Origin: Osedax frankpressi
Lineage: Eukaryota > Annelida > Polychaeta > Sabellida > Siboglinidae
Assembly: GCA_964035775.1 (NCBI GenBank)
Contig: OZ038315.1
Span: 12,327,066 to 12,391,065 of the forward strand
DNA length: 64,000 nt
Direction: 5' to 3'
The notes beneath the pieces were generated by a model. That model was not told where the DNA came from and made no database searches. It saw only the letters and a program-made list of their open reading frames with translations. Position numbers and translations under genes: made by a program. Shown here piece after piece: positions 1-14,854 of the stretch (position 1 is the stretch's first letter; every line of letters starts with the position of its first letter).

Positions 1-2820
1 TGGTGTATGCTATAATACACTGATGATAGAACATATCCTTTTCTCGGAAACCATTCTCTATCATTTGATAAATTTCGGAATACTTAAACAGTAAATCACT
101 ATATAACGGATTCGAAGACCATTAAATATGCATCAGAATGAAGGTGACAGTTTAAAGTACACGAATTCTCTTCAGTGGTAATTTGTTTGCCAGAGAAAAT
201 CAATTTTATTGAACGGTATTTACCTGTAACATAGCTAAATACATTTATATAGTTGGTATATAATAATTAAATGTATGGTTATCATGATTAATCAAAATTA
301 TAAACAATTATAAAAAATATATATATCGAATTAATATACAACATTTATAGAATATATTTATTATAAATTAGCAGCAAAATATGATATCTTATTTATTTTT
401 TAAATAGAACATAATATATAAGATATACAATCAACATAATTTACTAGTTTTATTATATATAAATAAAAAGTAACATTAGAAAACAGTAAACAGCCCAGCA
501 AACCATTCGAGTAATATTTGTATTTCATACTTACTTTTGAGTGATTTTTTAATTTTGTAGACCAATCAAATGATTTGATAAATCTATTACATAATCGTGT
601 TTATTAAGTAATATTAACTTTAGTAAATTAAATAAGTTAATTATTGTATTAGTATATTCTGTACTATTGGTATTATTTTTGTTTAATTTTTTACACAAAT
701 CTTGCACCTTTTTTTACATATAAATTATTATATAAAACATAGTAATGTAATATGCTTGTAAAATATTTGATAAACAATAACATTATAAAAATAATATAAT
801 TTCAATTATGCAACGTAAAAAATTAAATAACTTGGATGGTTTTCTAGGATATTTAAACTTTTATTAATAACGAAAACTAGCATATATGAAAAGTATATAT
901 TTACTGATATTACCCAGTAAACAATAAATCATTTTATTTTGTATACTATATCATAATCCCAAGAAATCATCCAAGTTATTTTAGTTCTTTTGTTATATTA
1001 TAAAAGTGAAAATAGATTTTATTTGCAGATATATTATGTTTTTTTTTATTTAGAATAATTGTTTAATTGTAATATTGTATAATAGTTATACAACATCTGG
1101 TTTCTTGAGATATTTTATATTATGCAATATATGTATTGAATTTATATCAATTTTACACTTTTTATATAATAAATATATATGTATTGGATTTATTTATATT
1201 TTATTTATTTATTTATAATCTTATATAAATATTTAAATAAAGAATACATATATATTTTTATTACAAATGAAATATATTTTCTTTTATTATATAATAATAA
1301 ACTAAATTTAACTGGTTACATTAAACATTACATTAATCATGATACAATTAATATGAATATTTTTTTAAATAAAAACATTATATTAAATTTAATCCAATCA
1401 ATTCCAAGGAAACAGAGTGATGTAATAGTTTATAAAAATCCTTTGATGTGTTAAATAAAAATAATATAAAAGAAATTATGTAATGCAAAAAATGAAATTA
1501 CCTGGATTGTTTGGTGGGTTATCAAGATCATTTTAGTTTTTTTGGTATATAATAACAATTTTAAATATATTTTATATAAAAATATATATTCTTATATATT
1601 ATAATTACCTAGTAAATCATTCAATTTATTTAATTTGTAACATTTCTATTATGTTACTTTTTTTATTTTTGTTAGCACCTCAAAGGATTGTAATAAACTA
1701 TTACATCATTGTATTTTCTGTGTGAACAAGACTACATGTGACTTCATGTGACTACATACTCCTTTGGTACAAATTATATCCAAGATTAATCTTGACTTAC
1801 ACTAGAATCATCCAGATCTTTTAAGTTCTTTTTATATAATTAAATAGAAAATATATTTAATTTATATTCTAAATTTATATGTAAAATAATTATATTATAC
1901 AATAATTATTACAAGTATTATGTAATAATTCATAATAATTACATCATTTGGTTTCATGGGATAATTTAGTTTCCAGATCATTGCTTTAATTTAATTAATA
2001 TATATATATATATATATATAATTTGTATTACAATATACATTACTAATAAATCTCTTAACAAAACTATTAAAAAAAACTATTATGCACTCATTTATAAGAT
2101 ATGTGTATTTAATTATGAGATATATAGAAAATAAAATATATTTTCACTTTTATTATATATTTAAAAAAAACTATTTATATTTGACATAACCAGGGCACCT
2201 GGATATCTGGATATTTTTTTGTTATATAATAAAAGTTAAAATATATTTAATTTGCCTTATCATCATTTGTTTAACATCATTTGTTTTCTTAATTACCTAG
2301 TAAAAAATATAATTTTTTCTATTGTATTTATAGAACATTGTATTTATATTATTCATTAATTTGTGTAACTTGTATACAGATATTATACCACTCCTATTTG
2401 CCATATTATAATTATATCTATATAAATTTTATATAATACATATATAATCATATTTCAAAAATATGTATTTAATGTTTAAAAACCATATGTACATTTTTTA
2501 TAAAATATAGCATGCTATATATAATATTGATACAAATAATATATTCTTTAGATATCCTGAAGGTTTATTATCCTGAAGTATCCTGTATTATTAACGCTTT
2601 AAATAAAATAACCCAGATGTGTATTTATTTTTAAATATGTTTATGTGATCAAAATAGCGACATATAATATTAATACTAGCAAGATATTGTAAACAACCGA
2701 ATATATTTGTTATACACATGTGTATATATATTCATACTAATGAAATTACTTTACAATATTATATACTATAGGAAATATAGTTTGGTTTTTTTTTAATGTA
2801 ATCCTATTTCTAGTATCGTA
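1..2820. repeat. AT-rich region with diverged local repeats, no gene seen
   Basis: No convincing exon was found. A loosely conserved block recurs near 961-1030, 1513-1580, 1807-1870 and 2187-2255: a 'cc-agg/aga-t-tt' start, then a 'TTTTAGTTCTTT'-like stretch, then 'TATAATAAAAGTTAAAATATATTT' variants. A second recurring phrase, 'TTACC(C/T)AGTAAA..ATCATT', is seen near 912, 1607 and 2290, and a related one near 33050. This suggests an old local or dispersed repeat family whose ends I cannot define. A short (AT)n run lies at about 1998-2020. Confidence 0.45.
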
Positions 2821-3075
2821 TTTCATTTCATGATTAGGAGGTAGGTGTCTACTTTATTTTACTTAGTTATTGCTTGTGGACGACGGGTTAATAATGACTA
2901 GTAAATCGAATACGTTGGATAATTCTTGTCGGATCATATTAGGAAACACTTTATGGGAAATCCATTTTGGAGTCCGTTGTTTTGATTAAGAATAGCACAC
3001 GTCGCACTTGAAGTAGATATGTGTGAACCTTGCTATGTGAGGTGGTATGTTTCTTATATTATATTTACACACATA

Positions 3076-3119
<44 letters not shown>

Positions 3120-3317
3120 GAGGTAAGTAGATATGATGATTTTGTAAGGTAATTAGGTTGGTTAGATTTACATACATATTCTCAATATATTATATAATGT
3201 GAGTTTTGGAATTGTATGTAGCTTTTAGATATAGGTAATTTAATAGGTGGAATGGTTATTTTATAAGTATCATATGACTACTGTAACCATATTTCATAAA
3301 GTAATCATGGTATAAAT

Positions 3318-3381
<64 letters not shown>

Positions 3382-4083
3382 TATATTATGGTAATATGAG
3401 TGGTCTAGGTACACTTTATTAGGTCGTGGCTCTTATTTTAGGATTGAGATAAGATTATTATTGGTAAGATAACAATGAGTATGTTTAATTATAATTTAAT
3501 TTATTTATATAAGAGTTATGAATGGTATGCTTTTATTCATCTATAAATGGTAACCATTATTTACTTAAACACACATTCTGGACAATATGCGTATATTAAT
3601 TTTAATGCATACTATAATTAACTCTATTACATGAGCCCCATATTGTAGGGTCAACTATACTGTGCAAATTAACTATACTATTGTCTAATGAAATAGTGTA
3701 AGTTGAATTATATACAGTATACATTTTACACTGTATGCCGATCAGTATACGGTGTACGGTGTAGATTGTACAGTTTAAAGTGTCTGCTAGTATAGTATAC
3801 ACTATAAATTTCGCATTGTATAATGTGCGATTCGCAGTTTCAGTTTTACAATGTATTTGATTATTGTTATACACCATATGTTATTTAACATTTACATTTG
3901 ACACCTCTCGACTTTATATTCTATCACTTGTATAGATGTACTGCGTGTACCATGTGAGTATACTTAATAAAAATTATGATATTGGAGATTAGCTTTACAA
4001 AGACACTTGATGATATAGGGTTACGAAATGAACATGGCTTCATAGTATTCTGACAATAGAGTAGAATATCAGTAGGACAACTC
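2821..4083. other. Intergenic AT-rich DNA with two (AT)n arrays and a TACAC-rich patch
   Basis: (AT)n runs lie at about 3078-3117 and 3319-3380. Between about 3650 and 3890 the sequence is dense in TATAC/GTGTA words, including 'GGTGTACGGTGTAGATTG', related to palindromic motifs found elsewhere in the window. I see no exon. Confidence 0.5.
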
Positions 4084-5631
4084 ATTCTCCCTCTCCATCT
4101 CCATCTCCATCTCCCCTCCCTCTCCATCTCCATCTCCATCTCCCCTCCATCTCCCCTCCCTATCCCTATCCCTATCCCTATCCCTATCCCTATCCCTATC
4201 CCTATCCCTATCCCTATCCATATCCCTATCCCTATCCCTATCCCTATCCCTATCCCTATCCCTCTCCCTCTCCCTCTCCATCTCCCTACCCCATCCCTCT
4301 CCATCTCCTTCTCCCCCTCCCCCTCTCTCTCCCCTCCCCCTCTCTCTCCCCTCCCCCTCTCTCTCCATATCCCTAACCCCTCCCTCTCCATCTTCCTCTC
4401 ACCATCCCTCTCCCTCTCCCTCACCCTATCCCTATCCCCTCCCTATTCCTCTCCTCCCATCTCCCTCTCCATCTCCCTCTACATATCCCCACCCTATCCC
4501 TCTCCCTCAATATCTAACCCTCCCTCTACATCTCCCCCTTCCTCTCCCTCTCCCTCTCTATCTCCATTTCCCCCTCCCTCTCCCCTCCTCCTCCCTATCC
4601 CTCTCCCCTCCCCCTCCATATCCCTCTCTCCCTCATCCTCCCTAACCCTCTCCCTCCCCCTCCCTAACCCTCCCCATCCCCCTCGCTCCCCTCCCCCTCC
4701 CATCCACCTCTCCCTCTCCCTCCCTCTCTACCTACTTTCCCTCTCCATCTTACCCTCCATCTCACTTTCCCCTCCATCTCCATCTCTCCCTCCATCTCCA
4801 TCTCCCCCTCCCCTTCCTATCCCTCACTATCTCCTTCTCCATCTCCCCCTCCCCCTTCACTCCATCCCTCCTTCTCCCTCTCCCCTCCCTATCCCTTCCC
4901 TCTCCCCTCCCTCTCCCTCTCCCCATACCCTCCCACTCTCCATCCCCCTCGCTCTCTTTCCCCCTCTCCCCCTCCCTCTCCCTCTCCATCTCCCTCTCCC
5001 CCTCCATATCTCTCTCCCCCTCCCACTCCATCTCCCCCTCCCTCTCCATCTTCCTCTCACCCTCCCCTCCCCCTCCATCTCCTTCTCCCTCTCCATCTCC
5101 CTCTACATACCCCCACCATATCCCTCTACCTCAACATCTAACCCTCCATCTCCATCTCCCCCTTCCTCTCCCTCTACCTCTCCCTCTCCCCCTCCCTCTC
5201 CCCCTCCATATCCCTCTCCCTCCCCATCCCCCTCGCTCCCCTCTCCTCTCCCTCTCCCTCTCCCTCTCCCTCTCCCTCTCCCTCTCCCTCTCCCTCTCCC
5301 TCTCCCTCTCCCTCTCCCTCTCCCTCTCCCTCTCCCTCTCCCTCTCCCTCTCCCTCTCCCTCTCCCTCTCCCTCTCCCTCTCCCTCTCCCTCTCCCTCTC
5401 CCTCTCCCTCTCCCTCTCCCTCTCCCTCTCCCTCTCCCTCTCCCTCTCCCTCTCCCTCTCCCTCTCCCTCTCCCTCTCCCTCTCCCTCTCCCTCTCCCTC
5501 TCCCTCTCCCTCTCCCTCTCCCTCTCCCTCTCCCTCTCCCTCTCCCTCTCCCTCTCACTCTCACTCTCACTCTCCCTCTCCCTCTCCCTCTCACTCTCAC
5601 TCTCCCTCTCCATCTCCTTCTCCCTCTCCTT
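4084..5631. repeat. 1.5-kb pyrimidine/purine satellite built on CCCTCT-type hexamers
   Basis: The + strand is almost wholly C/T. Sub-blocks differ: (CCCTAT)n at about 4152-4260, a degenerate mix of CCCTCC, CCATCT and CTAACCCT words from 4261 to 5240, and a nearly perfect (CTCCCT)n array of about 50 units at about 5245-5553. A few CTCTCA units follow. Long open frames on the minus strand (GRGRGR and ERERER) are products of the hexamer, not genes. The tract is a strong candidate for triplex (H-DNA) formation. Confidence 0.95.
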
Positions 5632-6679
5632 GATTTGAACTTTATTATTTTTATTATATTTTACTATACAATATAATAAAATACCTTAAATTTATATATA
5701 TATATATAAATTTATATATATATATATATAATTACAATAATATCATATATTAACTCAAAAAATTAGTATAAATCACGAAAAACAAATCAGTACAGTACGA
5801 TATTTGGTGCTACCTTATTTTGTTTACTAGCAAGATCAAATAGCACACTGCATACTGAAAGGCATTCGTATGCAGAGAACGGCGTACACATGTACATATA
5901 AACTGAGGTCTTAATTTGAAGTATGGCAAGCTATGTGCTCACATCGCTGCATATATCCTCAATAGTGTTTATATAAAACTCCCTTTTCATGAACTATTAC
6001 CACTTTCGTGCATACGATATAAGTACATTAAGATAAATAATATAATAATTATATTTATATCGTCTATAATTGGAAGTATATAAATACTAATTATATGCGA
6101 ATATGTGACCCCATTACCCAAGATTACACATTCGTGGACATTACTATAATATTTTATTTATCGGAAAATAGAATTATAGAGAATATATATCTAGATATTT
6201 GAATAATTATATTTATTTAAAATTATAATCGTAAGTTTATTTTTAAAGTTATATTTATAATTATTGTATAACGTTAATATTATTTTTGTAACTATCAAAC
6301 TATCGACCCAATATCGATCACAAACGTTAGAATTACGGATTCCATTTAAAAGATAATACCCTAGACATATTTACGTAGCGACCAGATGGTATTATATAAG
6401 AATTGTGATTGCGCAACTCATGAATGCTGTAACATGCGAGCTTGATTCTCAATAACCAAATTACTTTGTATGAAATTGTTTCTTATATATATACTTCGAT
6501 AATCATTATACTGGATACTGTATATGTTATTATAGGTCATTAGATATATTTATGTTATTTTATAAACAAATTCATGACATTATTTATATATACATTTCTA
6601 CTTTTAAATACACATACACATACATATTTGTGTATGAGTGTATATATTTACAACTTGTAAGCATTTGACTGTTTAAAAA

Positions 6680-6712
<33 letters not shown>

Positions 6713-8321
6713 ATTATGTAATTTCTTTAAAGTATCGAAATTCAGTTAATTTTAGATTATGGAAACATTATTTAAATAATTCATTATTATGCTTATAAAA
6801 TGTATACATAACTGTTATTAAGTGTTATTATTTAATAATATGTTATCGCCAGAGGTTATACGTAGCCATGAAAAATACAGTGTACCTTATGGTGTTTTAT
6901 CTGGTATGTCAGACTAGCGGTCAGTTTAGCTCAAGGCACGTATCATTGGCTATAACATATTCAGTAACATAGATGATAAATTATTATCGTATGTTACATC
7001 ATATATATATATGGATGACTATAGTTTTATGTGAATTATATTATATTTTTAATGTCCATAGAAAAAAATTATTATATTCAATATATACAATATAGTATTT
7101 TTTTTTAGAAATATTTACATTTTAATAAATATTAGTTATATATTTTGAAAAAATTATTATTCCATATATAGTCATTGATACGTATTTTTATTAATATATT
7201 TATATACATATTTTATTATATTAATATTATATATACATATGAAAAGTAATATATGTTAAAGTAATGTAAAATAATAATATGCAGTGATCTTAGCTTAAAG
7301 TACTGATCATAGAGGATAGGTACCTCCTAGTCACTAATTCATACTATTGTTACGTCATATGATTACTCCCGAGTCTGATTATTAATCGATTTCTCGGCAT
7401 GGAAGAAATGCGTTCTTCTAACACACGTTAGAAGAAGGTTATGCTGTGGACATACTAAGTACGGATACTAGCGGTGTGTGTGTTGGGTATAATGTTTCCC
7501 TATAATCACTGTTATAAGTAGATGGGATAACGGTGTTGTAGCAAAGGTGGTGACAGCAGTGATTCAGTTACAGTGACGTTTACTGACATTGAATGTAATT
7601 TATAAATAATTTCATGAATACAAAGATCGAGTATGTAAACGTATTATAGTATACTTGCCTATCTAGTATACTATAATATACATACATACATACATACATA
7701 TATATTTTATGTGTGGGTGTATATTTAAAATTGTTTTATTCTCTATAGGAATCTTAACAAATATTATTTTATAAATATTTTTTAAATTTAGGGTTGTTAT
7801 ATTTTTCTTTTAGTTAACTTAGTTTTCAGAAACATTATATAAGAAATTAGTTAATTGGTATATAATTAACACAAAACATAGCATTTGTTATAATTGTAAC
7901 GTCTATATATAGAAATTAGATTTACCAGAATGTGAAAGTTGTGTAAGCTTTGTAGTTGAAACTATATATAAGTATAGCTAGATATGTATGTACACTGTAT
8001 ATAGTACAGCATGATACATGCATATTATATATGTTATGTATAAATATTATGTATGTATGACATAATATCTTTATATTTATATATGTTATATTTATTAAAG
8101 TCCCTTTATATAATTCCAGTTTGATATTCCATTTTCACTTTTATTATTACTACAATGACCAAATAATATTCATATTATTGTAAGTATAACTTCTAATGAA
8201 ATTAAGCAGCTGTAATATTGATATTTCTCTGTAGAATGAGATATTTGTAAATTTTCCAATATAAAAATTTCTATAACATCTCAATACTTCAAAAGTTGGT
8301 TTTTATAGCAGGATTCTAAAG

Positions 8322-8374
<53 letters not shown>

Positions 8375-9476
8375 TATAATACCGTACCTGGCACGATGAA
8401 ACATAGTACAGTTATTATTTCTTTGTACCTAATGATATTCTACAGATAAAAATATATACATATACGGGTTATTATATAAGTATCAATTCTATGATATAAG
8501 TCAAATTCATATACAATACATTTCTAAATATCGGTTATAACGTAATTATAATTTAACCATTTCTAATTGTATATTAACAATTATTTATATATATGTTTGT
8601 TTTTGTATCTGGTAAGCAGAGTGATATAAAGAGTGGTATAAAGAGTGTATCAAAAAATATTGATCAACACTAAAGAAATAATAAAATTACCTGGATTGCT
8701 TCCCGGATATACATATAATGAAATATATGAAATAAAATTAATAAATATAAATAAAATAATATATATAATAATTATTAGTAATATATTTAATAATATATAT
8801 CAGTAATAATAATAATTACATGAAATATTCCATAATTATAATTGTTTAAATATTATATATATTATAATAAACATGATTTAATCCCATACATAATTGTAAT
8901 TTCACAAATGAATATAATGTGAATAAGATATAAGATATGAAATATTTACTCGTTGAGAGGTTTACTCATTATTAACAAAATGTATATTTCTTGTAACTTA
9001 ATTAATCCTTAATCACATCGTATCCCCGAAGACATCTCAAATAACATCTCAACGTGTGGTCATGCATACATCCTTAATACTTTCTACAAGTACACCAGTA
9101 GTTGGTTTATATAACTATACATATTTCATATATATACCATATAAAAGTCATATTAGTTTAAATCTATATAATTATAATTATACTGAGTTTTACGGCCTTC
9201 TATAATGCATTTCATATATCGTTATTATATCATGTTCCAATAAACATTATAATATTTATAAACATCTACATACATAACTAAACTATACAAATATTCTGCA
9301 AATACCCGGAGTCATATTCAGAACAATTTATTAGAATTCAAATCATAATATATATATATCATTAATATTCACATTTAATATCTTATTGTGAATGAAGTAT
9401 CACTATTTTATATTGATTCTAATATATTTTATAAGTTAAAATAATAATAATAGATTACATAAATAAGAATTAGCCC
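5632..9476. other. Intergenic AT-rich DNA with (AT)n microsatellites
   Basis: (AT)n runs lie near 6679-6706 and 8328-8369. A perfect 10-bp inverted repeat with a 4-base loop (TTCTTCTAAC / GTTAGAAGAA) lies at 7413-7436 in a slightly less AT-rich patch (7260-7620). A further phrase at 8685-8710 ('AAATTACCTGGATTG') resembles the repeat family of 1-2820. No gene was recognised. Confidence 0.45.
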
Positions 9477-10060
9477 ATGACATATAAATGTGTCCATTGC
9501 GGTATAATATTTCGAGGATGTAATTTGGCGTTTACATTTGGCGGAGTGGTGCGAGGAACGTTATACGACTATAGTAGTCACTCCGGCAATGCTATAACGT
9601 ACAGTGTACGTCGTACACTAGTCTATTCCCGTTCGCAGCTAACCAAACAAGCCCGCTACATCTGTCCATGTGACGTAATGCACTGCAATACTCAGGCGTA
9701 ATACCATACTCATAATACCACATTCGGCCCGCGCTCTATATCTCATTAGATTAATGAGTTTTCCTCCTCTTCACGTCCCCTATTCCCCCTAATGTTCCCG
9801 CTCTTTCCTCTTTTGCTCTCCCTGTATCCAAGTTACAATCTAACGATCGATCCACCATAGCTGAGTTTCTGGCGTTTATTATTAAGTCTGCCCACACAAT
9901 ATTATCGGTTACGCCCATTGCAAGTCCGGTCCCAAAGACTACCGACGAGCCTTTTCGTATTACCGCCCACCGACCGTAGAGTAGGTCGCATCTAATCAGT
10001 TTTAGCGATAATAGCCCTAATCGATATAAATAACCGAATCGATATATGCTTCATTAGTGG
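9477..10060. other. Island of balanced base composition, unassigned
   Basis: About 580 bp with clearly more G, C and CpG than its surroundings. A 74-codon open frame starts at 9477 (MTYKCVHC...) and contains C-x2-C and CPC pairs, but I recognise no family and the frame has no clear continuation. An imperfect palindrome 'GTGTACGTCGTACAC' sits at about 9604-9618; the same word recurs at about 33530. The island may be a promoter, a decayed repeat or a missed non-coding exon. Confidence 0.35.
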
Positions 10061-10674
10061 ATTCATGGTCAGTAGGAGTACAGTTCATGTATAATTGGCA
10101 GTGAATCAAAGCAATCGTCAGCAATAAGCTAAATATTATATAATGTAGCCGAGATTTGCATATAAATGAGATATTTATGTCAATATAGCCAGTATATTAT
10201 TATCATTTCTAGGTTATCGTGCCTATCAATATGTTATGGGAGTTCATTATCTATATATTTTCTTATATGGGATTTATATATTTATGTATTCCAGGAATAG
10301 TATATGATAAATAGCATGGCTGAGATCTTCAAAGTGTATATATTCTAGTATATTTATATAAATTATTGCAAAATAAGATATCTCCAGTAATTTAAAAGAT
10401 CTTCAATATTTTCTGTAGATTAAAAAGTATTATGCACTTCAAGCAAGATTTAAAATGTAGTGAGTAACAAATATCTAGCAAGTCTGATATCGTACAAATA
10501 ATCCACGTTTTCATCAACACATTTATACAGTTCCATTACTTATATTCTATCATATATAACCATCCCCTAATAACAATATAACATAATATTACTATGATAT
10601 TAATATACCTCATTTGAATTCATTAATTTAAAAGGATTGTTTACTAGTATATATATATAATTGTTTATATATAT

Positions 10675-10688
10675 ATAACATACTATGT

Positions 10689-10746
<58 letters not shown>

Positions 10747-10760
10747 ACATAGTATGTTAT
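10675..10760. repeat. Palindromes bracketing an (AT)n run
   Basis: Two near-identical 17-bp palindromic words (ATAACATACTATGTTAT at 10675-10691 and ATAACATAGTATGTTAT at 10744-10760) flank about 45 bp of (AT)n. The unit can fold as one long hairpin. Confidence 0.8.
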
Positions 10761-11340
10761 ACGGTAATCTGTTTTTTATTTATTTCAATTAATACTGTCG
10801 ATAAATCAATACACCCATGAAATAATTACCAAATATCATGCAATACATTTTATTGCGCAATATTCCGATGTTATGCAACTCTAAATATAGCGAAGTCATA
10901 TTAATGCAGTACTGAAGTACCTCCCTGACATTATTTCATTCAGCCTAGAATATTCCATTAAGCAGCACTACATTAAGCTTAACTGCATTAAACAACGGGT
11001 AGCCATGAGATGTAAATATAAGCATATGCATTACAATATGAATGTTCTTTTTATGGTTGGTAATTTTACATTATATTTATATTACAATAAATATAGTTTA
11101 TAAAAAAATATTTCGTTTGTATAATATTGTTTGTATTGTAGTTAACACAATGACAGGAAATATACTTGTTTTGATAATATAAATATACATCTTTATTTAT
11201 TCACTATATTCTATAGTGTAGAGTCCACGCTATATTCTACTGTGTAGACTGTACACTATATTCCTTTATATATTCTCTTCCTGATTAATGGAGGTGTATA
11301 TTACTCTGATTCTCATCATATTTTCTTTTAATATTCTAAC

Positions 11341-11464
<124 letters not shown>

Positions 11465-13496
11465 TTTAGTGATGGTTTGGTATTTTACTGTTATACTACT
11501 TCATATATATATACTACACTAAGCGTTACTTTTACGTTATTATACGTCATAAATATATGATGCAATTCTACACTCTTACACAACGCCTATATGTTTATAT
11601 ATACGATTATATACTGGTATAATGTGTATATAACTTTGCCCTATTCAGAGAACATTCAGTAAACTGCACAGTACACACTGTACGTTGTAAACAGTCTACA
11701 TATACAAATATTAATTTGTATTTTAACATAATATGGTCTAATTACTCTTCATAACTTGATATCACTACAACTTCTCTACAATAAACATATGTGTATAAAT
11801 AGATACAACCATTATAATAATCTGCAATAGTACACTACTCTATAGTTTAATAAAGCAGTGCCGATGTTTAACAATACAAGATGAAGTTTAAAGGATTTCA
11901 TTTTATCTAAATATGTTTTAATTAATTAATTAATAAAATTGCATATATTTGCATATATTTGTTATAATATCAATATATACCCGATCATATAGACTAACTT
12001 GTCTTAAATAGTTTCTATATCACTTTTTATGTTTATAAATGACTTTCCCTAACATAATTTTCATTTATAAATTTCCATTTAAGTAGAATCGAAATTATGT
12101 TTCAAAGTTTGAAAACATGTTCTACGTGTAGTCGTATTATTTATATAACGTAGATATGAAACAAACTATGAAACATATATCACTAACAATTTAGTTATAT
12201 TTTATTCCTAATTTTATTTATATAAATGACCTTTATTATTAAATACAACTAGTTCGCTATCATATAGTATTTTTCCAATAATGATTGCCTTGGTACAAAT
12301 ATACAATCTCTAATATATAATCTTTTGGGTTAAATATATTTTCTTCCAAAAATATTTTCTAAATGTTAGATACATAAAAAATTATTAAAAACAACTATAT
12401 TTATAATGACGACATAATTTAGAGATACATCTTATGTTACTCATATAATTCATATAACTAATAGATTTTGTTTCGCGCAAACTTCTAGTTTTTCATAGAT
12501 ATATTTGGATTAACGATTAACGAATTGTAGATATACATTTATTTATCATTATCAGATATTATGTAGATATCATTTATTTTATTTAAACAATTACTCCAAT
12601 CTTCTATATAGATACTTTCATGTGTGTTATATAATCTCGAAAGTCAAAATTGTCATGAAATAATTCCGGTAATAGCATACATCATGTTAAATTTACAGAT
12701 ATATTATAATATTTTGGTTCCTATCATATTAGCATATCATTTTCATAGTGTATAAGTCGCTAATAAATAAATGTATTGTAGTATATTGAAAACTCTAAAT
12801 ACAATATATATATTTATATATTGTTATTGAAAAATTGTTCTAGATTTATAACATAAATAGTATCCATAAGTCAAATAGAAATATAATATACTAATTTACA
12901 AGTTAAGCAGCAAATATAATGTATTCTTATCATCTTCTTATCAAGAAAGAAAGTAATTCATTAATAGAAATAAAAGAGAATACATTTTTCTTAAATTAAT
13001 CCTTAAAGCGTTCCATAGCTAAGGAACATATTTCATTAACTTTGTTGACACATAATTAAATTTATAAAATGAAGGTATAAGATAAAAATTACATATTGTA
13101 TTCATTTGTACGGCATGTACTTAATATATTTGGACAGTTACTATATTGTAAATATTTCATTTTATTTGATTAGTTTATTTATACATTATAGACAATTGAT
13201 ACAGAACAAATATTGTTAGTTTATACCCCAAACTCTATACAAATAAACGATGTTAGAATAAAGCAAAATATTAATTTATTAATTTATAGTTCTAACAAAC
13301 AAGTATTTACAAACGATATGTTTTTTCCAATTCAATGAACTATTTATAATAACACCGAGAAACTTAATTTAATTGTTTATTATTAATAAATTACATATAC
13401 TTAGATATTCTTTCTAAATTCACGTATAATTATTACATAACAATATGTTATTAATTCAAGTTATGAAGTTTCAATTATATTTTAACATCGTACCTT

Positions 13497-13542
<46 letters not shown>

Positions 13543-14003
13543 GTATTATCTTGAATGATGTGTAAGAATAGTAAGTAGAAATACCTTTCAAACAAAGGAC
13601 ATTATTGTCATATTTTATATAATACAAAATAATTATTTTATAATATACCTAACATTTTTATTTTAAGACGTTCAAAAAAACTCGCAATTTCCCCATTATT
13701 GATCAGATTTTACGATTATAATTTTATATATATTGTATACAATATACATAATTTATAAAATCTAAATAATTTTACTATAGTACATATAACAATATACATT
13801 ATTATATATAAAGTTACATCTTTCTTAGTAATTAGATCGTTACAACCATTTACAAACATTTTACACACCATACAAACCTGGTGTAAGTGTGTATTTCTTC
13901 ACACCATTTACACCAAGTCCGATAATCTTATATAACATATTAACATCGTTATCTTCATACTTATCCTTTAGTCCCTTGATGTATATCATACACTACACCA
14001 GTA

Positions 14004-14070
<67 letters not shown>

Positions 14071-14159
14071 TAGTAATATTTATATATATATATATATATT
14101 AGTAATATTTTACTAATATATTATACTATAGTATGTTATTATTACAATATGTGTATGTG

Positions 14160-14420
14160 AATCTCTATCAATATATATTGCGCATGTAAACGCCCATGGC
14201 AATGCTTCTGCTTGTATTGATCGGGTCGTCTTGATTTTTGCACGACATGCCTTTCTCGGTTTATTATGTAACAGTTATCAGCTGACTATTGGCCAATACT
14301 ACTTGCGTAGGATGCTTCAAGTAAGTCCGACGAATAGAGAGCTACCTCTCACTAATATCTGGTGATCTAATGAACCCACATCGCGATACCACTATAATAA
14401 TATAACAATAACGCGCATCG
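14160..14420. promoter_or_regulatory. Candidate promoter / 5' UTR exon upstream of the PCBP gene
   Basis: This 260-bp stretch is richer in G and C than its flanks. It contains an ATTGGCCAAT-type CCAAT box at about 14288-14297 and a consensus donor GTAAGT at 14321. The PCBP start codon (15809) is preceded by a possible acceptor (CAG ending at 15797), so a non-coding first exon here, spliced to 15798, is possible. This rests on composition and splice signals only. Confidence 0.3.
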
Positions 14421-14808
14421 TCACTATACTATAGTATAATATACACGATACCGACATGATATTAGCACCACATTAATAAAATACTACCACAAAACTAATA
14501 TAACACAACATTAACATAAAGCTACCGCTGCCATTAATTATTACAATACTACAATAATATTAAAACCCCCAATAATATCAATATATAATAAAAGACGCCA
14601 TATTTACCATAGTATATACGCCATAGTATTATATGTATGCACAATAATTAATGCAATATATATTATCATTTTCAATTATAATAACAATGAAAAGTATAAT
14701 GTTCCCTTTAATCCCCGTCAATATCATATACATGTATATATATAATGTTGATCCCTGAATCTTATATATAATATATCATTATAATGATACAGTATATGTA
14801 CTATAATC

Positions 14809-14854
<46 letters not shown>

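Noticed and set aside
4152-4260. (CCCTAT)n as a true telomere
   Set aside because: The unit is not CCCTAA, it is embedded in other C/T repeats, and it lies inside a contig.
5103-5613. 165- and 160-codon minus-strand frames (RGRGRG, ERERER)
   Set aside because: They are produced by the CCCTCT hexamer; both frames are open only because the unit is 6 bp and has no stop.
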